A stretch of DNA of 64,000 bases from Comamonas testosteroni (GCF_014076415.1 NZ_CP043568.1:1116001-1180000), one strand, 5' to 3'; shown: positions 19,020 to 30,739, numbered from the stretch's first letter. The notes: a model not told the origin generated them from the sequence alone. Translations and numbers: made by a program.

Positions 19020-19359
19020 GCCGGGCGGCGCGTCAGCCGGGTGGGCCGCGACCTGTGGGGTGGGTGAGCAAAGACGCCGTGATTGTCCGCGCAAGCCAGA
19101 AACAGAGTGGCTGCAGCCAGATTTACCTGATTTGCATGGAATGGCCTTGCAGGCCTTTACCATAAAGCGTAGAAAGCTATTGATTAATGAGCAGATGGCG
19201 CGTGAATGCTGCTTTGTCGCAGTGGCTGGCAATGGCTCTGGGGCGCTCTGGCGCCGGCGCCGGGTCAGGCCGATAAAATCCCTGTTTCTGCTTTGCACAG
19301 CCGTCACGCCAAACTTCTGCATTGGGCGGCCTGTGGTTTTACGGGATTGTTGCCCTCAC
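19020..19359. other. Intergenic region between divergent eamA and argH
   Basis: 340 bp that must hold both promoters. Around 19158-19190 there is an AT-rich patch (ataaagcg, gaaagctattgattaatga) that resembles half of the dispersed palindrome family, too short to count as a copy. Nothing else recognised. Confidence 0.4.
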
Positions 19360-20808
<1,449 letters not shown>

Positions 20809-20844
20809 CAGGCTCCGGCACTGTGGCGTAACGTTCACGCCTTG

Positions 20845-20868
20845 AAAGCGCCCTTTGCCGGGCGCTTT
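20845..20868 (+). terminator. Rho-independent terminator after argH
   Basis: Arms aaagcgccc and gggcgcttt with a short loop and trailing T residues. Confidence 0.85.
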
Positions 20869-20906
20869 TGTTTTGGTTAGTCTGGAAAAGCATAAGGAGA
20901 AAACAC

Positions 20907-21887
20907 ATGACGCAAACACGTCGTCAATGGCTGAAGGCCGGAGTGGGAGCGGCTGCAGCATCTGCCCTGGGCTCGGTGGCCTGGGCCTCGTCGGGCCAGC
21001 CCATCCGCATTCTGGTGGGCTTTCCACCCGGCGGTGGCTCGGATGCGATTGCGCGCCTGCTGGCCGACAAGCTCAAGGACGAACTGGGCGGCGTGACGGT
21101 GCTGGTGGAGAATCGCCCCGGCGCTGGCGGCCAGATTGCAGCGCAACTGCTCAAGGCCTCGCCTGCCGATGGCCATACGCTGTTTCTCACGCATGACCAC
21201 ACCATCTCCATCCTGCCCAAGGTCGTGAAAAAGCCGGGCTTCGATCCGCAGCAGGACTTCATTCCCGTGGCCGGGGTTGCCACTTTTGTGAATGCGCTGG
21301 CCGTGTCCAGCAACACGCCGGTGAGGAATCTGGCCGAGTACGCGGCCTGGGCCAGGGGCAGTGCCAAGAACGGCACCATCGGCATTCCGGCGCCGGCTTC
21401 GACGCCCGAATTTCTGGTCAAGATCCTGGCCGACCACTACAAGCTCGATCTGGTGGCCGCACCGTATCGCGGCAGCGCCCCCTTGCTGGCCGATATGCTG
21501 GGCAATCAGATTCCTGCCGGCATTGCCTCGGTGCCGGACTTCATGGAGAACCAGAAGGCTGGCAAGCTGCGCGTGATCGGCGTGCTGGGCGCCAAGCGTC
21601 AGGCTTCCATGCCCGAAGTGCCGACCTTGCTGGAGCAGGGCATCAAGGGCTTCGAGGACATGCCTTACTACGGCATTTTTGCGCCCAAGGGCGTGCCCCA
21701 GGCCTTTGTCGAGCGCTTTTCTGCAGCCGTGGGCAATGTGCTCAAGCAGCGTGATGTCTACGCGCAGCTGACGGCATTGGGGCTTACAGTTGGATACATG
21801 AATCCCCGCCAGTTGGGGGAGCGTGAGGCTGCTTATTCCAGGGTCTGGGCCGGTATCATTCAGCGCAGCGGTTTCCAGCCGCAGTAG
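20907..21887 (+). CDS. Bug-family (TctC-like) periplasmic solute receptor
   Basis: 326 residues with a Tat-like or Sec signal (RRQWLKAGVGAAAASALGSVAWA), then IRILVGFPPGGGSDAIARLLADKL and VENRPGAGGQIAA, the diagnostic Bug motifs. These proteins bind carboxylates for tripartite tricarboxylate transporters; many are orphans, as here, with no TctA/TctB genes adjacent. AGGAG lies nine bases before the ATG. A terminator hairpin follows. Confidence 0.9.
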   Translation: MTQTRRQWLKAGVGAAAASALGSVAWASSGQPIRILVGFPPGGGSDAIARLLADKLKDELGGVTVLVENRPGAGGQIAAQLLKASPADGHTLFLTHDHTISILPKVVKKPGFDPQQDFIPVAGVATFVNALAVSSNTPVRNLAEYAAWARGSAKNGTIGIPAPASTPEFLVKILADHYKLDLVAAPYRGSAPLLADMLGNQIPAGIASVPDFMENQKAGKLRVIGVLGAKRQASMPEVPTLLEQGIKGFEDMPYYGIFAPKGVPQAFVERFSAAVGNVLKQRDVYAQLTALGLTVGYMNPRQLGEREAAYSRVWAGIIQRSGFQPQ

Positions 21888-21910
21888 TTTCGCGCGTGCG
21901 GCACCTGCTC

Positions 21911-21944
21911 AAGGCCCTGCTTCACTTGTGAGGCAGGGCTTTTT
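21911..21944 (+). terminator. Rho-independent terminator after the Bug gene
   Basis: gccctgc and gcagggc arms followed by five T. Confidence 0.8.
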
Positions 21945-22041
21945 GCATTCTGCCGTCCTGCACTGCTGCGTCGCTGATTCCAGACTTCAGATTCAAACAG
22001 CCAGGGCCGGCGACATGCCTGCCCGAAAAGAAAGTGACTGT

Positions 22042-25000
22042 ATGACTGTGCCTTATGCAGAGGGAAGGAAGAGGGAGCAGATCGCGCCGCACTGGCGCAA
22101 GCTGCTGAATGCAGGTCTGTTATGGGGCCTGGCGGCCACGGCGGCCCACGCCGTGGGGGTACGCCAGTTCAGCCCGCAGGGAGATGTGAGCAAGGTGGGC
22201 CAGGTGGTGGTGCAGTTCGATGCAGCTGCCGTGCGCTTTGGCGATCCCAAGGCCGCTGCGCCGGTCAACCTGCAGTGCAGCGATGCCCGGGCCGCCAAGG
22301 GCACGGGGCGCTGGAACAGCGAAAAGGAATGGGTATTCGATTTTGCCCAGAACCTGCCCGCTGGCGTGCGTTGCACGGCCCAGCTCAACCCTCAGTTCAA
22401 GAGCGTCGCGGGTACAGCGCTGACGGGCGCAGCCAGCTATCAATTTCAGACAGGCGGTCCGCAGATGGCCAGCATTGCGCCCGACACCTATGAAGAGGTG
22501 GACGAGCAGCAGTACTTTGCCCTGCGCCTGACGGGCGCGGCATCCGTCGACAGCCTCAAGCAGCGCGTCTGGTGTACCTCCGAAGGCGTGGGCGAGCGCA
22601 TCCCCGTGCAACTGATCGAGGGCAAGGACCGCGAGGCCGTGCTCAAGCAGCGCCACTGGGACAAGGATGCGGCCCAGCACCCGCAGAACTATGCGGTGCT
22701 GGCCTGCAACCGCCGACTGACCTCGGGCAGCAAGATGACCCTGGTCTATGGCAAGGGCGTGGCCATGGCCAATGGCCTGGTCAGCAAGGACGAGCAGCGC
22801 TATGAGTACCAGGTACGGCAGCCCTTCAGCGCCGACTTCAGCTGCGAGCGCGAGAACGCCAACGCCGCCTGCCTGCCGATCCGCCCCATGCGCCTGTCCT
22901 TCAGCGCGCCGGTGCCGCGCAAGCTGATCGAAGGCATACGCCTCAAGAGCGGCGCCTCGGCCGTGGCACCCATCATCGAGCAAAATGGCGACAAGCTGGC
23001 CGAGGACTCGCTGGTGGACAGCGTGACTTTCCCGGCCACCATGCACCCCAACACCAAGTATGTGGTGGAGCTTCCGCCGCAGTTCAAGGATGCCGCGGGC
23101 CGCACGCTGAGCAATGCCAATATGTTCCCGCTGGCCACGGCCACGGGCAATATGCCGCCGCTGGTGAAGTTTGCGGCGGCGCCATTCGGCATCGTCGAGC
23201 GTTTTGCCGAAGGCCCCAAGGGACCGGCGCTGCTGCCCGTGACGCTGCGCAATGTGGAGCCGCAGCTCCTGGGCAAATCGCTGGACGCCAGCGTGGTGCG
23301 CACCAAGAAAGGCGGCTCGGATGCCGACATCATCGCCTGGCTCAAGAAGGTGGAGCGCTATGACAGCTATAGCGTGGAACGCAAGCGCGCGGCACGCGAT
23401 GTGAAGGTGCTGCCTCCGGTCATCAACGACGACAAGCACTGGGTGCAGACCCGCATGCTGTCGCTGCTGGACGGCCAGAGCCAGACCCAGACGCTGGAGC
23501 TGCCCAAGGCGGCCAAGGGCGACCCACGCCCCTTCGAGGTCGTCGGTATTCCGCTGAATCCGGGCTTCCAGGTGGTGGAGATCGCCTCGCCCATGCTGGG
23601 CCAGTCGCTGCTCGACGAAGGCTATGGCGCGGGCCGCACCATGTATGTGCGCACCTCGGTGCTGGTGACCAATCTGGCCGTGCACTTCAAGCTGGGTCGC
23701 GAAAACTCGGTAGCCTGGGTGACGACGCTGGACAAGGGCAAGGTGGTGCCTGGCGCCACGGTGCAGGTCTCGGACTGCAACGGTCAGGCGATTGCCTCGG
23801 CCGTGACCGATGCGCAAGGCATTGTGACCTTCAACGGCCTCAACCCCAGTCCGCCCTCCTGCAGCAACGAGGACGGCTACTACCGCAGCAGTTCCTATTT
23901 CGTGAGTGCGCGGGCCAAGACCGAGGCTGGCGAGGAGCTGGCGTTTGTCTGGAGCAACTGGAACAAGGGCATAGAGTCCTGGCGCTTCAATGTGCCGACC
24001 AGCTCCAGCAGCAAGCGCGACGAAGTGGCGCATACGGTGTTTGACCGCATGCTGTTCCGTGCCGGCGAAACCGTATCCATGAAGCACTTTCTGCGTGCCC
24101 TGACCGGTCCCGGCAAGAATTCCAAGGGCTTTGAACAGACCCAGGAGAAGCCCGATCGCCTGACCATCACCCACCTGGGCAGCGGCCAGCGCTTTACCCA
24201 GGCCCTGAGCTGGAATGCCAATGGCAGCGCGACCAGCGAGTTCCCCATCTCCAAGGCCGCCAAGCTGGGCGAATATGCGGTGGAGCTGAGTTACACCAGC
24301 GGCAACAGCCGTCGCTCCAGCTTCAGTACCGGCATCTTCCGTGTCGAAGAGTTCCGCCTTCCCGTGATGGAGGGGCGTGTGGGCCCGGCTGGCAAGGAGC
24401 AGCTCTACGCTGTGGGCAGCGTGCCTGCAGAAGTGCAGATCAACTATGTCTCGGGCGGCGCTGCCGCCAATCTGCCGGTCAAGGTGTCGGCTCTGCTGCG
24501 TTCCAAATCGCTGGACTTCTCAGGCTGGGATGGCTTCAGCTTCAACCCGCCGCGCAGCGCCCAGGACATGGGCAGCAGCGACGACGAGGAAAGCACGGCG
24601 GCCGACGACACCAAGGTCGTGGCCGACAAGCTGCCCGTGACGCTGGACAAGAACGGACTGGGCAAGGTCAGCATCGACAAGCTGCCCAAGTCCGGCGAGC
24701 CGCGCGAGCTGCTGATGGAGGCGACCTATGCCGACCCGAATGGCGAGGTGCAGACCCTGCGCAGCACACGCACCATCTGGCCGGCTGCCGTGGTGGCAGG
24801 CGTGCGCTCCGAGAACTGGATCTCCGTGGACCGCAAGCTGCGCTTTCAGGCGCTGACGCTGGATACGGCAGGCAAGGCACAGGCAGGCGTGCCCGTCAAG
24901 GTCGAAGCCGTGGCGCGCATCACCACCTCCAGCCGCAAGCGGCTGGTGGGCGGCTTCTACAGCTACGACAACCAGACCACGCTCAAGAATCTGGGCACCG

Positions 25001-28000
25001 TGTGCTCGGGCACCAGCGACAGCCATGGTCTGGTGCAATGCGAGGCCCAGCTGTCCCAGCCTGGCGAGGTGGAGCTGATCGTCAAGGCTGCCGACAAGGA
25101 AGGCCGCAGCAGCCAGGCCGCGACCTCGGTGTGGGTCACGGGTCAGGGCGAACTCTGGTTCGGTGGCGAAGACCATGACCGCATGGATGTGTTGTCCGAG
25201 CGCAAGAGCTATGAGCCCGGCGAGACGGCGCGCTTCCAGGTCCGCATGCCCTTCCGCCGCGCCACGGCGCTGGTGGCAGTGGAGCGCGAAGGCATCGTCA
25301 GCACCCAGGTGGTGGAGCTGGCGGGTGACAACCCCACGGTGGACGTCAAGATCGAAGACAACTGGGGCCCCAACGCCTATGTCAGCGTGCTGGCGCTGCG
25401 CGGTCGCCTGATGGAAGTGCCCTGGTACAGCTTCTTCACCTGGGGCTTCAAGTCGCCGCTGGAGTGGTGGCGTGCCTTCTGGAATGACGGCAAGGAATTC
25501 ATCGCGCCGACGTCCATGGTGGACCTCTCCAAGCCTGCCTTCCGTTTCGGCATGTCCGAAATTCGCGTGGGCCTGAAGAACAATACTTTGGACGTCAAGG
25601 TGTCCTCGGACAAGTCCAGCTACAAGGTACGTGGCACGGCCAAGGTCACCATCAAGGCCACGCTGCCCGATGGCAAGCCTGCAGCAGGTGCCCATGTGGC
25701 GCTGGCGGCCGTGGACCAGGCTCTGCTGGAACTGATGCCCAACAGCAGCTGGAATCTGCTCGATGCCATGCTGACGCGCCGCGAATGGGGCGTGCAGACG
25801 GCAACGGCCCAGATGGAGGTGATTGGCCGGCGCCATTACGGCAAGAAGGCCGTGCCTGCGGGCGGTGGCGGTGGCCGCAGCCCCACGCGCGAGCTGCTCG
25901 ACACCTTGCTGCTGTGGAAGCCCGATGTGGTGCTGGACGGCAACGGCATGGCCCTGATCGAGGTGCCGCTCAACGACGCCCTGACCACCTTCCAGGTGGT
26001 GGCCGTGGCCGATGCGGGCGTGAGCCTGTTCGGCACTGGCCAGGCGGCGATCCGCACCACGCAGGATCTGCAGATCATCAGCGGCTTGCCGCCGCTGGTG
26101 CGCGAGGACGATCAGTTCCGCGCCCAGGTCACGCTGCGCAACACCTCGGCCAAAGCCATGAAGGTGGAAGTCACGCCGCGCGCCACCATGCTGGAGCTCA
26201 AGGCCCAGACCGTGGAGATTCCCGCCGGCGAGGCGCGTGAAGTGGCCTGGGATGTGAAGGCTCCGGCCCAGCTCTCCGGCACGCGTGCCGAAGCGCTGAT
26301 CTGGGAGATTTCCGCGCGCGATACCGCTGGCGGCGCCGATGCGGCGCAGGATGCGCTCAAGGTCAGCCAGCGCATCGTGCCCGCTGTGCCGCTGTCGGTA
26401 CAGCAGGCCACGCTGGTGCAGGTCAGCGGCAGCTATAGCGTGCCCGTGAATCCGCCCGCTGATGCGCTGCCCGGCCGTGGCGGCCTGCAGATGTCGCTGG
26501 TGCCCAAGCTGACCGAAGGTCTGCCTGGCGTGCGCGACTGGTGGGCCCGCTACCCCTACTCCTGCCTGGAGCAGACCACCAGCAAGGCGGTCGGCATGAA
26601 CAACGCCGAGCTGTGGGGCAGCACCATGGCCCAGCTGCCCAACTATCTGGACGGCGACGGCCTGGCCAACTACTTCCCGCCTCAGGACGGCTCGGTCAGC
26701 CGCGGCAGCGATACGCTGACAGCGCATCTGCTCAATATGTCGGCCATGGCACAGGGCGTTGACAAGCGCTTCGTGATCCCGGCGGCCGAGCGTGCGCGCA
26801 TGGAGGACGGCCTGATCGCGTTTGTGGAAGGCCGCATCCAGCGCAACTTCTGGAGCCCGCGCAAGGATCTGGAAATGCGCAAGCTGGCGGCGATTGCTGC
26901 GCTGGCGCTGTCTGGCAAGGCCACGCCGCGCATGCTCGACAGCATCAATGCCACGCCCAACCAGTGGCCCACGCACACGGTCATTGACTGGGTGCTGCTG
27001 CTGCAACGCATGAGCGATGCGCCTCAGCGCGATGAGCGCCTGGCCCAGGCCATGCAGATCCTGCGCGCGCGCCTGACCTACAACGGTACGCGTGCCGGCT
27101 TCTCGACCGATCAGGACGATGGCTGGTGGTGGCTGATGCAGGGTCCGGACGTGAATCTGGCGCGTCTGATCCTGGCGACCATCAACGACCCGGCATGGGC
27201 CGAAGACATGCCTCGTCTGGTCAGCGGCTTTATCGCGCGCCAGCAGTCCGGTGCCTGGAACACGACCACGGCCAACCTCTGGGGAGCTCTGGCGCTGCGC
27301 CGCTTCTCGCAGAAGTTCGAGTCCGAGCCCGTGGCCGGCAGCACCGTGGCCAGCATGAACGGCAACGAAGCCAAGGTGAACTGGGCCGATGTCAGGCGTG
27401 CCACGTCCGAGGATGCGCAGGGAACGGCCCATTCCAACAGCGTCTTCGGTGAACCCGTGCGTGCTGGCGGCCTGATGAACAACACCATGTTCATGCCCTG
27501 GGCCAAGGCCGGCAAGGGTCAGCTCAGCGTGACGCAGCAAGGCACGGGCAAGCCCTGGCTGACCGTGCAGTCCGTGGCGGCCGTGGCCCTCAAGGCTCCG
27601 TTCAGCGCCGGCTACACCATCAAGAAGACCGTCACGCCTGTGGAGCAGGCGGACAAGGGGCTGTTTGGTGGCGGCCAGTACACGCGCGGCGATGTGCTGC
27701 GCGTGACGCTGGAGGTGCAGGCCAAGACCGATATGACCTGGGTGGCCATTACCGACCCCGTCCCCACGGGCGCGACCATTCTGGGCGGCGGCCTGGGCCG
27801 CGATTCGGAAATCGCTTCCAAGGGCGAAAAGCAGGAGGGAGCCGGCTGGCTTGCCTATGAAGAGCGCAGCTTCGAGTCCTACCGTGCCTACTACCAGTAC
27901 CTGCCAGCAGGTACGACCAAGGTCGAATACACCGTGCGCCTGAACAATGCCGGTGAGTTCGCCCTGCCGCCCACGCGTGCCGAAGCGCTGTATGCGCCCG

Positions 28001-28053
28001 AGATGTTTGGCGAGATTCCCAACGCCAAGCTCAAGGTGGTGATGCCCAAGTAA
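22042..28053 (+). CDS. Bacterial alpha-2-macroglobulin with CLEQ thioester
   Basis: 2003 residues from the ATG at 22042, with a signal segment (LLNAGLLWGLAATAAHAVG). ATG 22015 is an alternative. Bacterial alpha-2-macroglobulins sit in the periplasm and trap invading proteases through bait cleavage and thioester crosslinking. The thioester motif CLEQ is intact at about Cys1508 (RYPYSCLEQTTSK), followed by the alpha-helical TED region; macroglobulin domains fill residues 40-1400 and the C-terminus is beta-rich. No lipobox is seen, unlike E. coli ECAM. In many proteobacteria this gene adjoins pbpC; here pbpC lies 6.7 kb downstream. A terminator follows. Confidence 0.92.
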   Translation: MTVPYAEGRKREQIAPHWRKLLNAGLLWGLAATAAHAVGVRQFSPQGDVSKVGQVVVQFDAAAVRFGDPKAAAPVNLQCSDARAAKGTGRWNSEKEWVFDFAQNLPAGVRCTAQLNPQFKSVAGTALTGAASYQFQTGGPQMASIAPDTYEEVDEQQYFALRLTGAASVDSLKQRVWCTSEGVGERIPVQLIEGKDREAVLKQRHWDKDAAQHPQNYAVLACNRRLTSGSKMTLVYGKGVAMANGLVSKDEQRYEYQVRQPFSADFSCERENANAACLPIRPMRLSFSAPVPRKLIEGIRLKSGASAVAPIIEQNGDKLAEDSLVDSVTFPATMHPNTKYVVELPPQFKDAAGRTLSNANMFPLATATGNMPPLVKFAAAPFGIVERFAEGPKGPALLPVTLRNVEPQLLGKSLDASVVRTKKGGSDADIIAWLKKVERYDSYSVERKRAARDVKVLPPVINDDKHWVQTRMLSLLDGQSQTQTLELPKAAKGDPRPFEVVGIPLNPGFQVVEIASPMLGQSLLDEGYGAGRTMYVRTSVLVTNLAVHFKLGRENSVAWVTTLDKGKVVPGATVQVSDCNGQAIASAVTDAQGIVTFNGLNPSPPSCSNEDGYYRSSSYFVSARAKTEAGEELAFVWSNWNKGIESWRFNVPTSSSSKRDEVAHTVFDRMLFRAGETVSMKHFLRALTGPGKNSKGFEQTQEKPDRLTITHLGSGQRFTQALSWNANGSATSEFPISKAAKLGEYAVELSYTSGNSRRSSFSTGIFRVEEFRLPVMEGRVGPAGKEQLYAVGSVPAEVQINYVSGGAAANLPVKVSALLRSKSLDFSGWDGFSFNPPRSAQDMGSSDDEESTAADDTKVVADKLPVTLDKNGLGKVSIDKLPKSGEPRELLMEATYADPNGEVQTLRSTRTIWPAAVVAGVRSENWISVDRKLRFQALTLDTAGKAQAGVPVKVEAVARITTSSRKRLVGGFYSYDNQTTLKNLGTVCSGTSDSHGLVQCEAQLSQPGEVELIVKAADKEGRSSQAATSVWVTGQGELWFGGEDHDRMDVLSERKSYEPGETARFQVRMPFRRATALVAVEREGIVSTQVVELAGDNPTVDVKIEDNWGPNAYVSVLALRGRLMEVPWYSFFTWGFKSPLEWWRAFWNDGKEFIAPTSMVDLSKPAFRFGMSEIRVGLKNNTLDVKVSSDKSSYKVRGTAKVTIKATLPDGKPAAGAHVALAAVDQALLELMPNSSWNLLDAMLTRREWGVQTATAQMEVIGRRHYGKKAVPAGGGGGRSPTRELLDTLLLWKPDVVLDGNGMALIEVPLNDALTTFQVVAVADAGVSLFGTGQAAIRTTQDLQIISGLPPLVREDDQFRAQVTLRNTSAKAMKVEVTPRATMLELKAQTVEIPAGEAREVAWDVKAPAQLSGTRAEALIWEISARDTAGGADAAQDALKVSQRIVPAVPLSVQQATLVQVSGSYSVPVNPPADALPGRGGLQMSLVPKLTEGLPGVRDWWARYPYSCLEQTTSKAVGMNNAELWGSTMAQLPNYLDGDGLANYFPPQDGSVSRGSDTLTAHLLNMSAMAQGVDKRFVIPAAERARMEDGLIAFVEGRIQRNFWSPRKDLEMRKLAAIAALALSGKATPRMLDSINATPNQWPTHTVIDWVLLLQRMSDAPQRDERLAQAMQILRARLTYNGTRAGFSTDQDDGWWWLMQGPDVNLARLILATINDPAWAEDMPRLVSGFIARQQSGAWNTTTANLWGALALRRFSQKFESEPVAGSTVASMNGNEAKVNWADVRRATSEDAQGTAHSNSVFGEPVRAGGLMNNTMFMPWAKAGKGQLSVTQQGTGKPWLTVQSVAAVALKAPFSAGYTIKKTVTPVEQADKGLFGGGQYTRGDVLRVTLEVQAKTDMTWVAITDPVPTGATILGGGLGRDSEIASKGEKQEGAGWLAYEERSFESYRAYYQYLPAGTTKVEYTVRLNNAGEFALPPTRAEALYAPEMFGEIPNAKLKVVMPK

Positions 28054-28081
28054 GCCCTCGGCGGTTTCTCGGCCATACGGC

Positions 28082-28116
28082 AAGCCCCGGTCTGCGCAAG
28101 CAGTCGGGGCTTTTTT
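28082..28116 (+). terminator. Rho-independent terminator after the macroglobulin gene
   Basis: aagccccg and cggggctt arms with a 15-base loop and a run of T. Confidence 0.85.
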
Positions 28117-28135
28117 CATGCACTGATGCTATGGA

Positions 28136-28222
28136 TATTGAAGCTGCTTTCGCATTTAAAAAGGATGATTCAAGATCATTTCTATCTGAGATCAATAAAT
28201 AGCAGGCGCCAGAAGCTCCTGT
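28136..28222. repeat. AT-rich imperfect palindrome, copy C (diverged)
   Basis: Left arm aagctgctttcgc and right arm gcaggcgccagaagctcct with an AT-rich middle. Same layout as copies A and B, with more mismatches. Confidence 0.45.
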
Positions 28223-28242
28223 TTTATTTGGTTGGATCTGGG

Positions 28243-28278
28243 TTGACACGCGGCTGTCATCCAGTCTTTCTAGACTGG
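28243..28278 (+). promoter_or_regulatory. Promoter candidate and palindrome at the ABC operon start
   Basis: A perfect -35 hexamer TTGACA is at 28243-28248; the -10 region (around ctttcta, 28266) is weak. CCAGTCTTTCTAGACTGG, with perfect 6-bp arms, spans 28261-28278 and ends four bases before the ATG, so it could be an operator or a hairpin covering the ribosome site. Confidence 0.4.
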
Positions 28279-28282
28279 CGCG

Positions 28283-29404
28283 ATGTCTTTGATCGAGCTG
28301 GAGAACGTCGCCAAATCCTGGGGTGACGCCACGGCCCTGCATGCCGTGAATCTGCGCATTGAACCAGGCTCGTTTTGCGTCCTGCTCGGCCCTTCGGGCT
28401 GCGGCAAATCCACCACCTTGCGCATGATTGCCGGGCTGGACATGCCCACCTCGGGGTCGGTGCGCATCGATGGTCGCGACGTCACCCATATGCCGCCTGC
28501 AGAGCGCGGCATTGCCATGGTGTTCCAGAACTATGCGCTGTTCCCGCATCTGAGCGTGGCAGACAACATCCAGTTCGGTCTGCAGGTGCGCAAGGTTGGC
28601 AAGGCCGAGCGCGAGCAGCGTCTCAGGCAAACGGCAGAGCTGCTGGGGCTGACGGCGCTGCTGGAGCGTCGGCCCGGGCAACTCTCGGGCGGCCAGCAGC
28701 AACGCGTGGCGCTGGGCCGAGCGCTGGTGGCGCAGGCCAGGGTCTGCCTGATGGACGAGCCGTTGTCCAACCTCGATGCCCAGCTGCGCCAGGAAATGCG
28801 CGCCGAGCTGCGCGAGCTGCAGCAGCGTCTGGGTCTCACGGTGGTCTATGTGACCCACGACCAGGCCGAGGCCATGAGCATGGCCGATCAGGTGGTGCTG
28901 CTCAACAAGGGCCTGGTGGAACAGGCTGCCGGGCCGCGTGAAATCTATGCCCGGCCCGCAACCACGTTTGCCGCGCGCTTTATCGGCACGCCCGCCATGA
29001 ACATCGTTGCCCTGCAAGGCAACCGGATTGCCGGCAGCGATGTGGCCGTAGCTCCGGATCTGGTGGCTGGCAGCGCCTATCCACAATCGCTGGGCGTGCG
29101 GCCCGAGGTGATTTCCGTGGCACTTGATGCCGACGGCGGCAACGAGGGCCTGGGCAACGGCATTCCGGCCACTGTGCAGGGCTTTGAATATCTGGGTGCC
29201 GATCTGGTGCTGCGCTGCCTGGTGGGCAGCGAACTGCTGACGGCGCGTGTGCCCGGCCATGCCCATGCCGATCTGCGGCCCGGACAAGGCGTGGTCCTGT
29301 GCTGGCCACAGCAGGCTGCGCACTGGTTCGATGCGCAGGGTGGGCGCATTCATGTTTGCGGGCAGGCGGTGGACTCCGCCCGCTCTTTGCTGGCTGCAGC
29401 CTGA
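28283..29404 (+). CDS. ugpC: UgpC/MalK-type ABC importer ATPase
   Basis: 373 residues. Walker A GPSGCGKST (about 37-45), Q-loop QNYALFPHLSV, signature LSGGQQQR, Walker B CLMDEPLSNLD and switch VTHDQAEAM are all present, followed by a C-terminal TOBE regulatory domain. It energises the two permeases downstream. The gene order here is C-B-A-E. The sugar or glycerol-3-phosphate specificity is inferred from family only. Confidence 0.88.
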   Translation: MSLIELENVAKSWGDATALHAVNLRIEPGSFCVLLGPSGCGKSTTLRMIAGLDMPTSGSVRIDGRDVTHMPPAERGIAMVFQNYALFPHLSVADNIQFGLQVRKVGKAEREQRLRQTAELLGLTALLERRPGQLSGGQQQRVALGRALVAQARVCLMDEPLSNLDAQLRQEMRAELRELQQRLGLTVVYVTHDQAEAMSMADQVVLLNKGLVEQAAGPREIYARPATTFAARFIGTPAMNIVALQGNRIAGSDVAVAPDLVAGSAYPQSLGVRPEVISVALDADGGNEGLGNGIPATVQGFEYLGADLVLRCLVGSELLTARVPGHAHADLRPGQGVVLCWPQQAAHWFDAQGGRIHVCGQAVDSARSLLAAA

Positions 29405-29449
29405 GCTGTCAGCGTTTCCCATTGTCTGCAATTCTCGAGGAGAGATCCC

Positions 29450-30739
29450 ATGCGTCGTCAAACCTTTGTTCATGGCGTGATCGCCGCTGCCGCCAGCCTT
29501 GGCATGGCGGGCACTGCTCTTGCTCAGTCCCCGCTGGAAGTGCCTTTCTATTACCCCGTGGCCGTGGGCGGCCCCATCGCCAAGGTGATAGACGGTTATG
29601 CGGCAGACTTCAACAAGGCGCATCCGCAGTACAAGCTCACGCCCATCTATGCGGGCACCTATCAGGAAACCATCGTCAAGGCGCTGACGGCGCACAAGGC
29701 CGGCAAGGCGCCTGCGACCTCGGTGCTGCTATCCACCGATATGTTCACGTTGATGGACGAAGGCGCGATTGCGCCCATTGACGACTTCGTGAAGACCGAT
29801 GCCGACAAGGCCTGGCTCAAGGGCTTTTATCCGGCCTTCATGGCCAACAGCCAGACCGGTGGCAAGACCTGGGGCGTGCCCTTTCAGCGCTCCACCGTGG
29901 TGATGTACTACAACAAGGAAGCTTTCAGGGAGGCCGGCCTGAACCCCGATAAGGCGCCCCAGAACTGGAAGGAACTCAAGGAGGCCGCTCACAAGCTGAC
30001 CAGGAAGGACGCCAGCGGCAAGGTCGTGCAATACGGCATCCAAATTCCGTCCACCGGCTTTGGCTACTGGATGCTGCAGACTCTGACCACACCCAATGAT
30101 GTGCTGCTGGCCAACAAGTCCGGCACCCGCGTCATGCTCAACCACCCCAAGGTGGTGGAAGCGCTGAACTTCTGGGTCAGCCTGGTCAAGGACGGCGTGC
30201 ACCCTGCAGGTGTGGTGGAGTGGGGCACGACGCCCAGGGACTTCATGGAAAAGAAGGCCGCCATCATCGTGACGACCACAGGCAATCTCACCAATATCCG
30301 CGCCAATGCCAAGTTCGACTTCGGCGTGGGCCAGATCGCCGGCAATGTCCGCAAGGGCTCGCCCACGGGCGGAGGCAATTTCTACATTTTCAAGAATGCG
30401 CCCAGGGAGCAGCAGCAGGCTGCGTTCGAGTTTGCCAAATGGGTGACCCAGCCCGAACGTGCAGCGCAGTGGAGCATGGACAGCGGCTATGTGGCTGTCT
30501 CGCCTGCAGCTTACGAGACGCCCGTGCTCAAGAAGTATGGCCAGGAATTTCCCCAGGCCCTGGTGGCGCGCGATCAACTGCCCGTGTCGGTGGCCGAATA
30601 CTCCACCCATGAGAACCAGCGCGTGACCAAGGTGCTCAACGATGCGATTCAGGCGGCCCTGAACGGCACCAAGACCGCTGCCCAGGCCATGGACGACGCG
30701 CAGAAGGAATCCGACCGCATCCTGCGTCGCTACAAGTAA
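29450..30739 (+). CDS. ugpB: UgpB-type ABC solute-binding protein
   Basis: 429 residues with a signal peptide (FVHGVIAAAASLGMAGTALAQ). The body begins LEVPFYYPVAVGGPIAKVIDGYAADFN, typical of UgpB-like family 1 solute-binding proteins that bind sn-glycerol-3-phosphate or its diesters. GAGAGATC lies before the ATG. The stop overlaps the next start by one base (TAATG). Confidence 0.85.
   Translation: MRRQTFVHGVIAAAASLGMAGTALAQSPLEVPFYYPVAVGGPIAKVIDGYAADFNKAHPQYKLTPIYAGTYQETIVKALTAHKAGKAPATSVLLSTDMFTLMDEGAIAPIDDFVKTDADKAWLKGFYPAFMANSQTGGKTWGVPFQRSTVVMYYNKEAFREAGLNPDKAPQNWKELKEAAHKLTRKDASGKVVQYGIQIPSTGFGYWMLQTLTTPNDVLLANKSGTRVMLNHPKVVEALNFWVSLVKDGVHPAGVVEWGTTPRDFMEKKAAIIVTTTGNLTNIRANAKFDFGVGQIAGNVRKGSPTGGGNFYIFKNAPREQQQAAFEFAKWVTQPERAAQWSMDSGYVAVSPAAYETPVLKKYGQEFPQALVARDQLPVSVAEYSTHENQRVTKVLNDAIQAALNGTKTAAQAMDDAQKESDRILRRYK

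Noticed and set aside
21823..22041. Upstream extension of the macroglobulin frame
   Set aside because: It overlaps the end of the Bug receptor gene and its terminator and lacks a signal peptide; ATG 22042 gives a good one.
24520..28119. A 1199-codon open frame antisense to the macroglobulin gene
   Set aside because: It is His/Gly/Arg-rich without any family motif. In high-GC DNA the antisense of a well-biased gene often stays open; the sense strand has a full recognisable protein.
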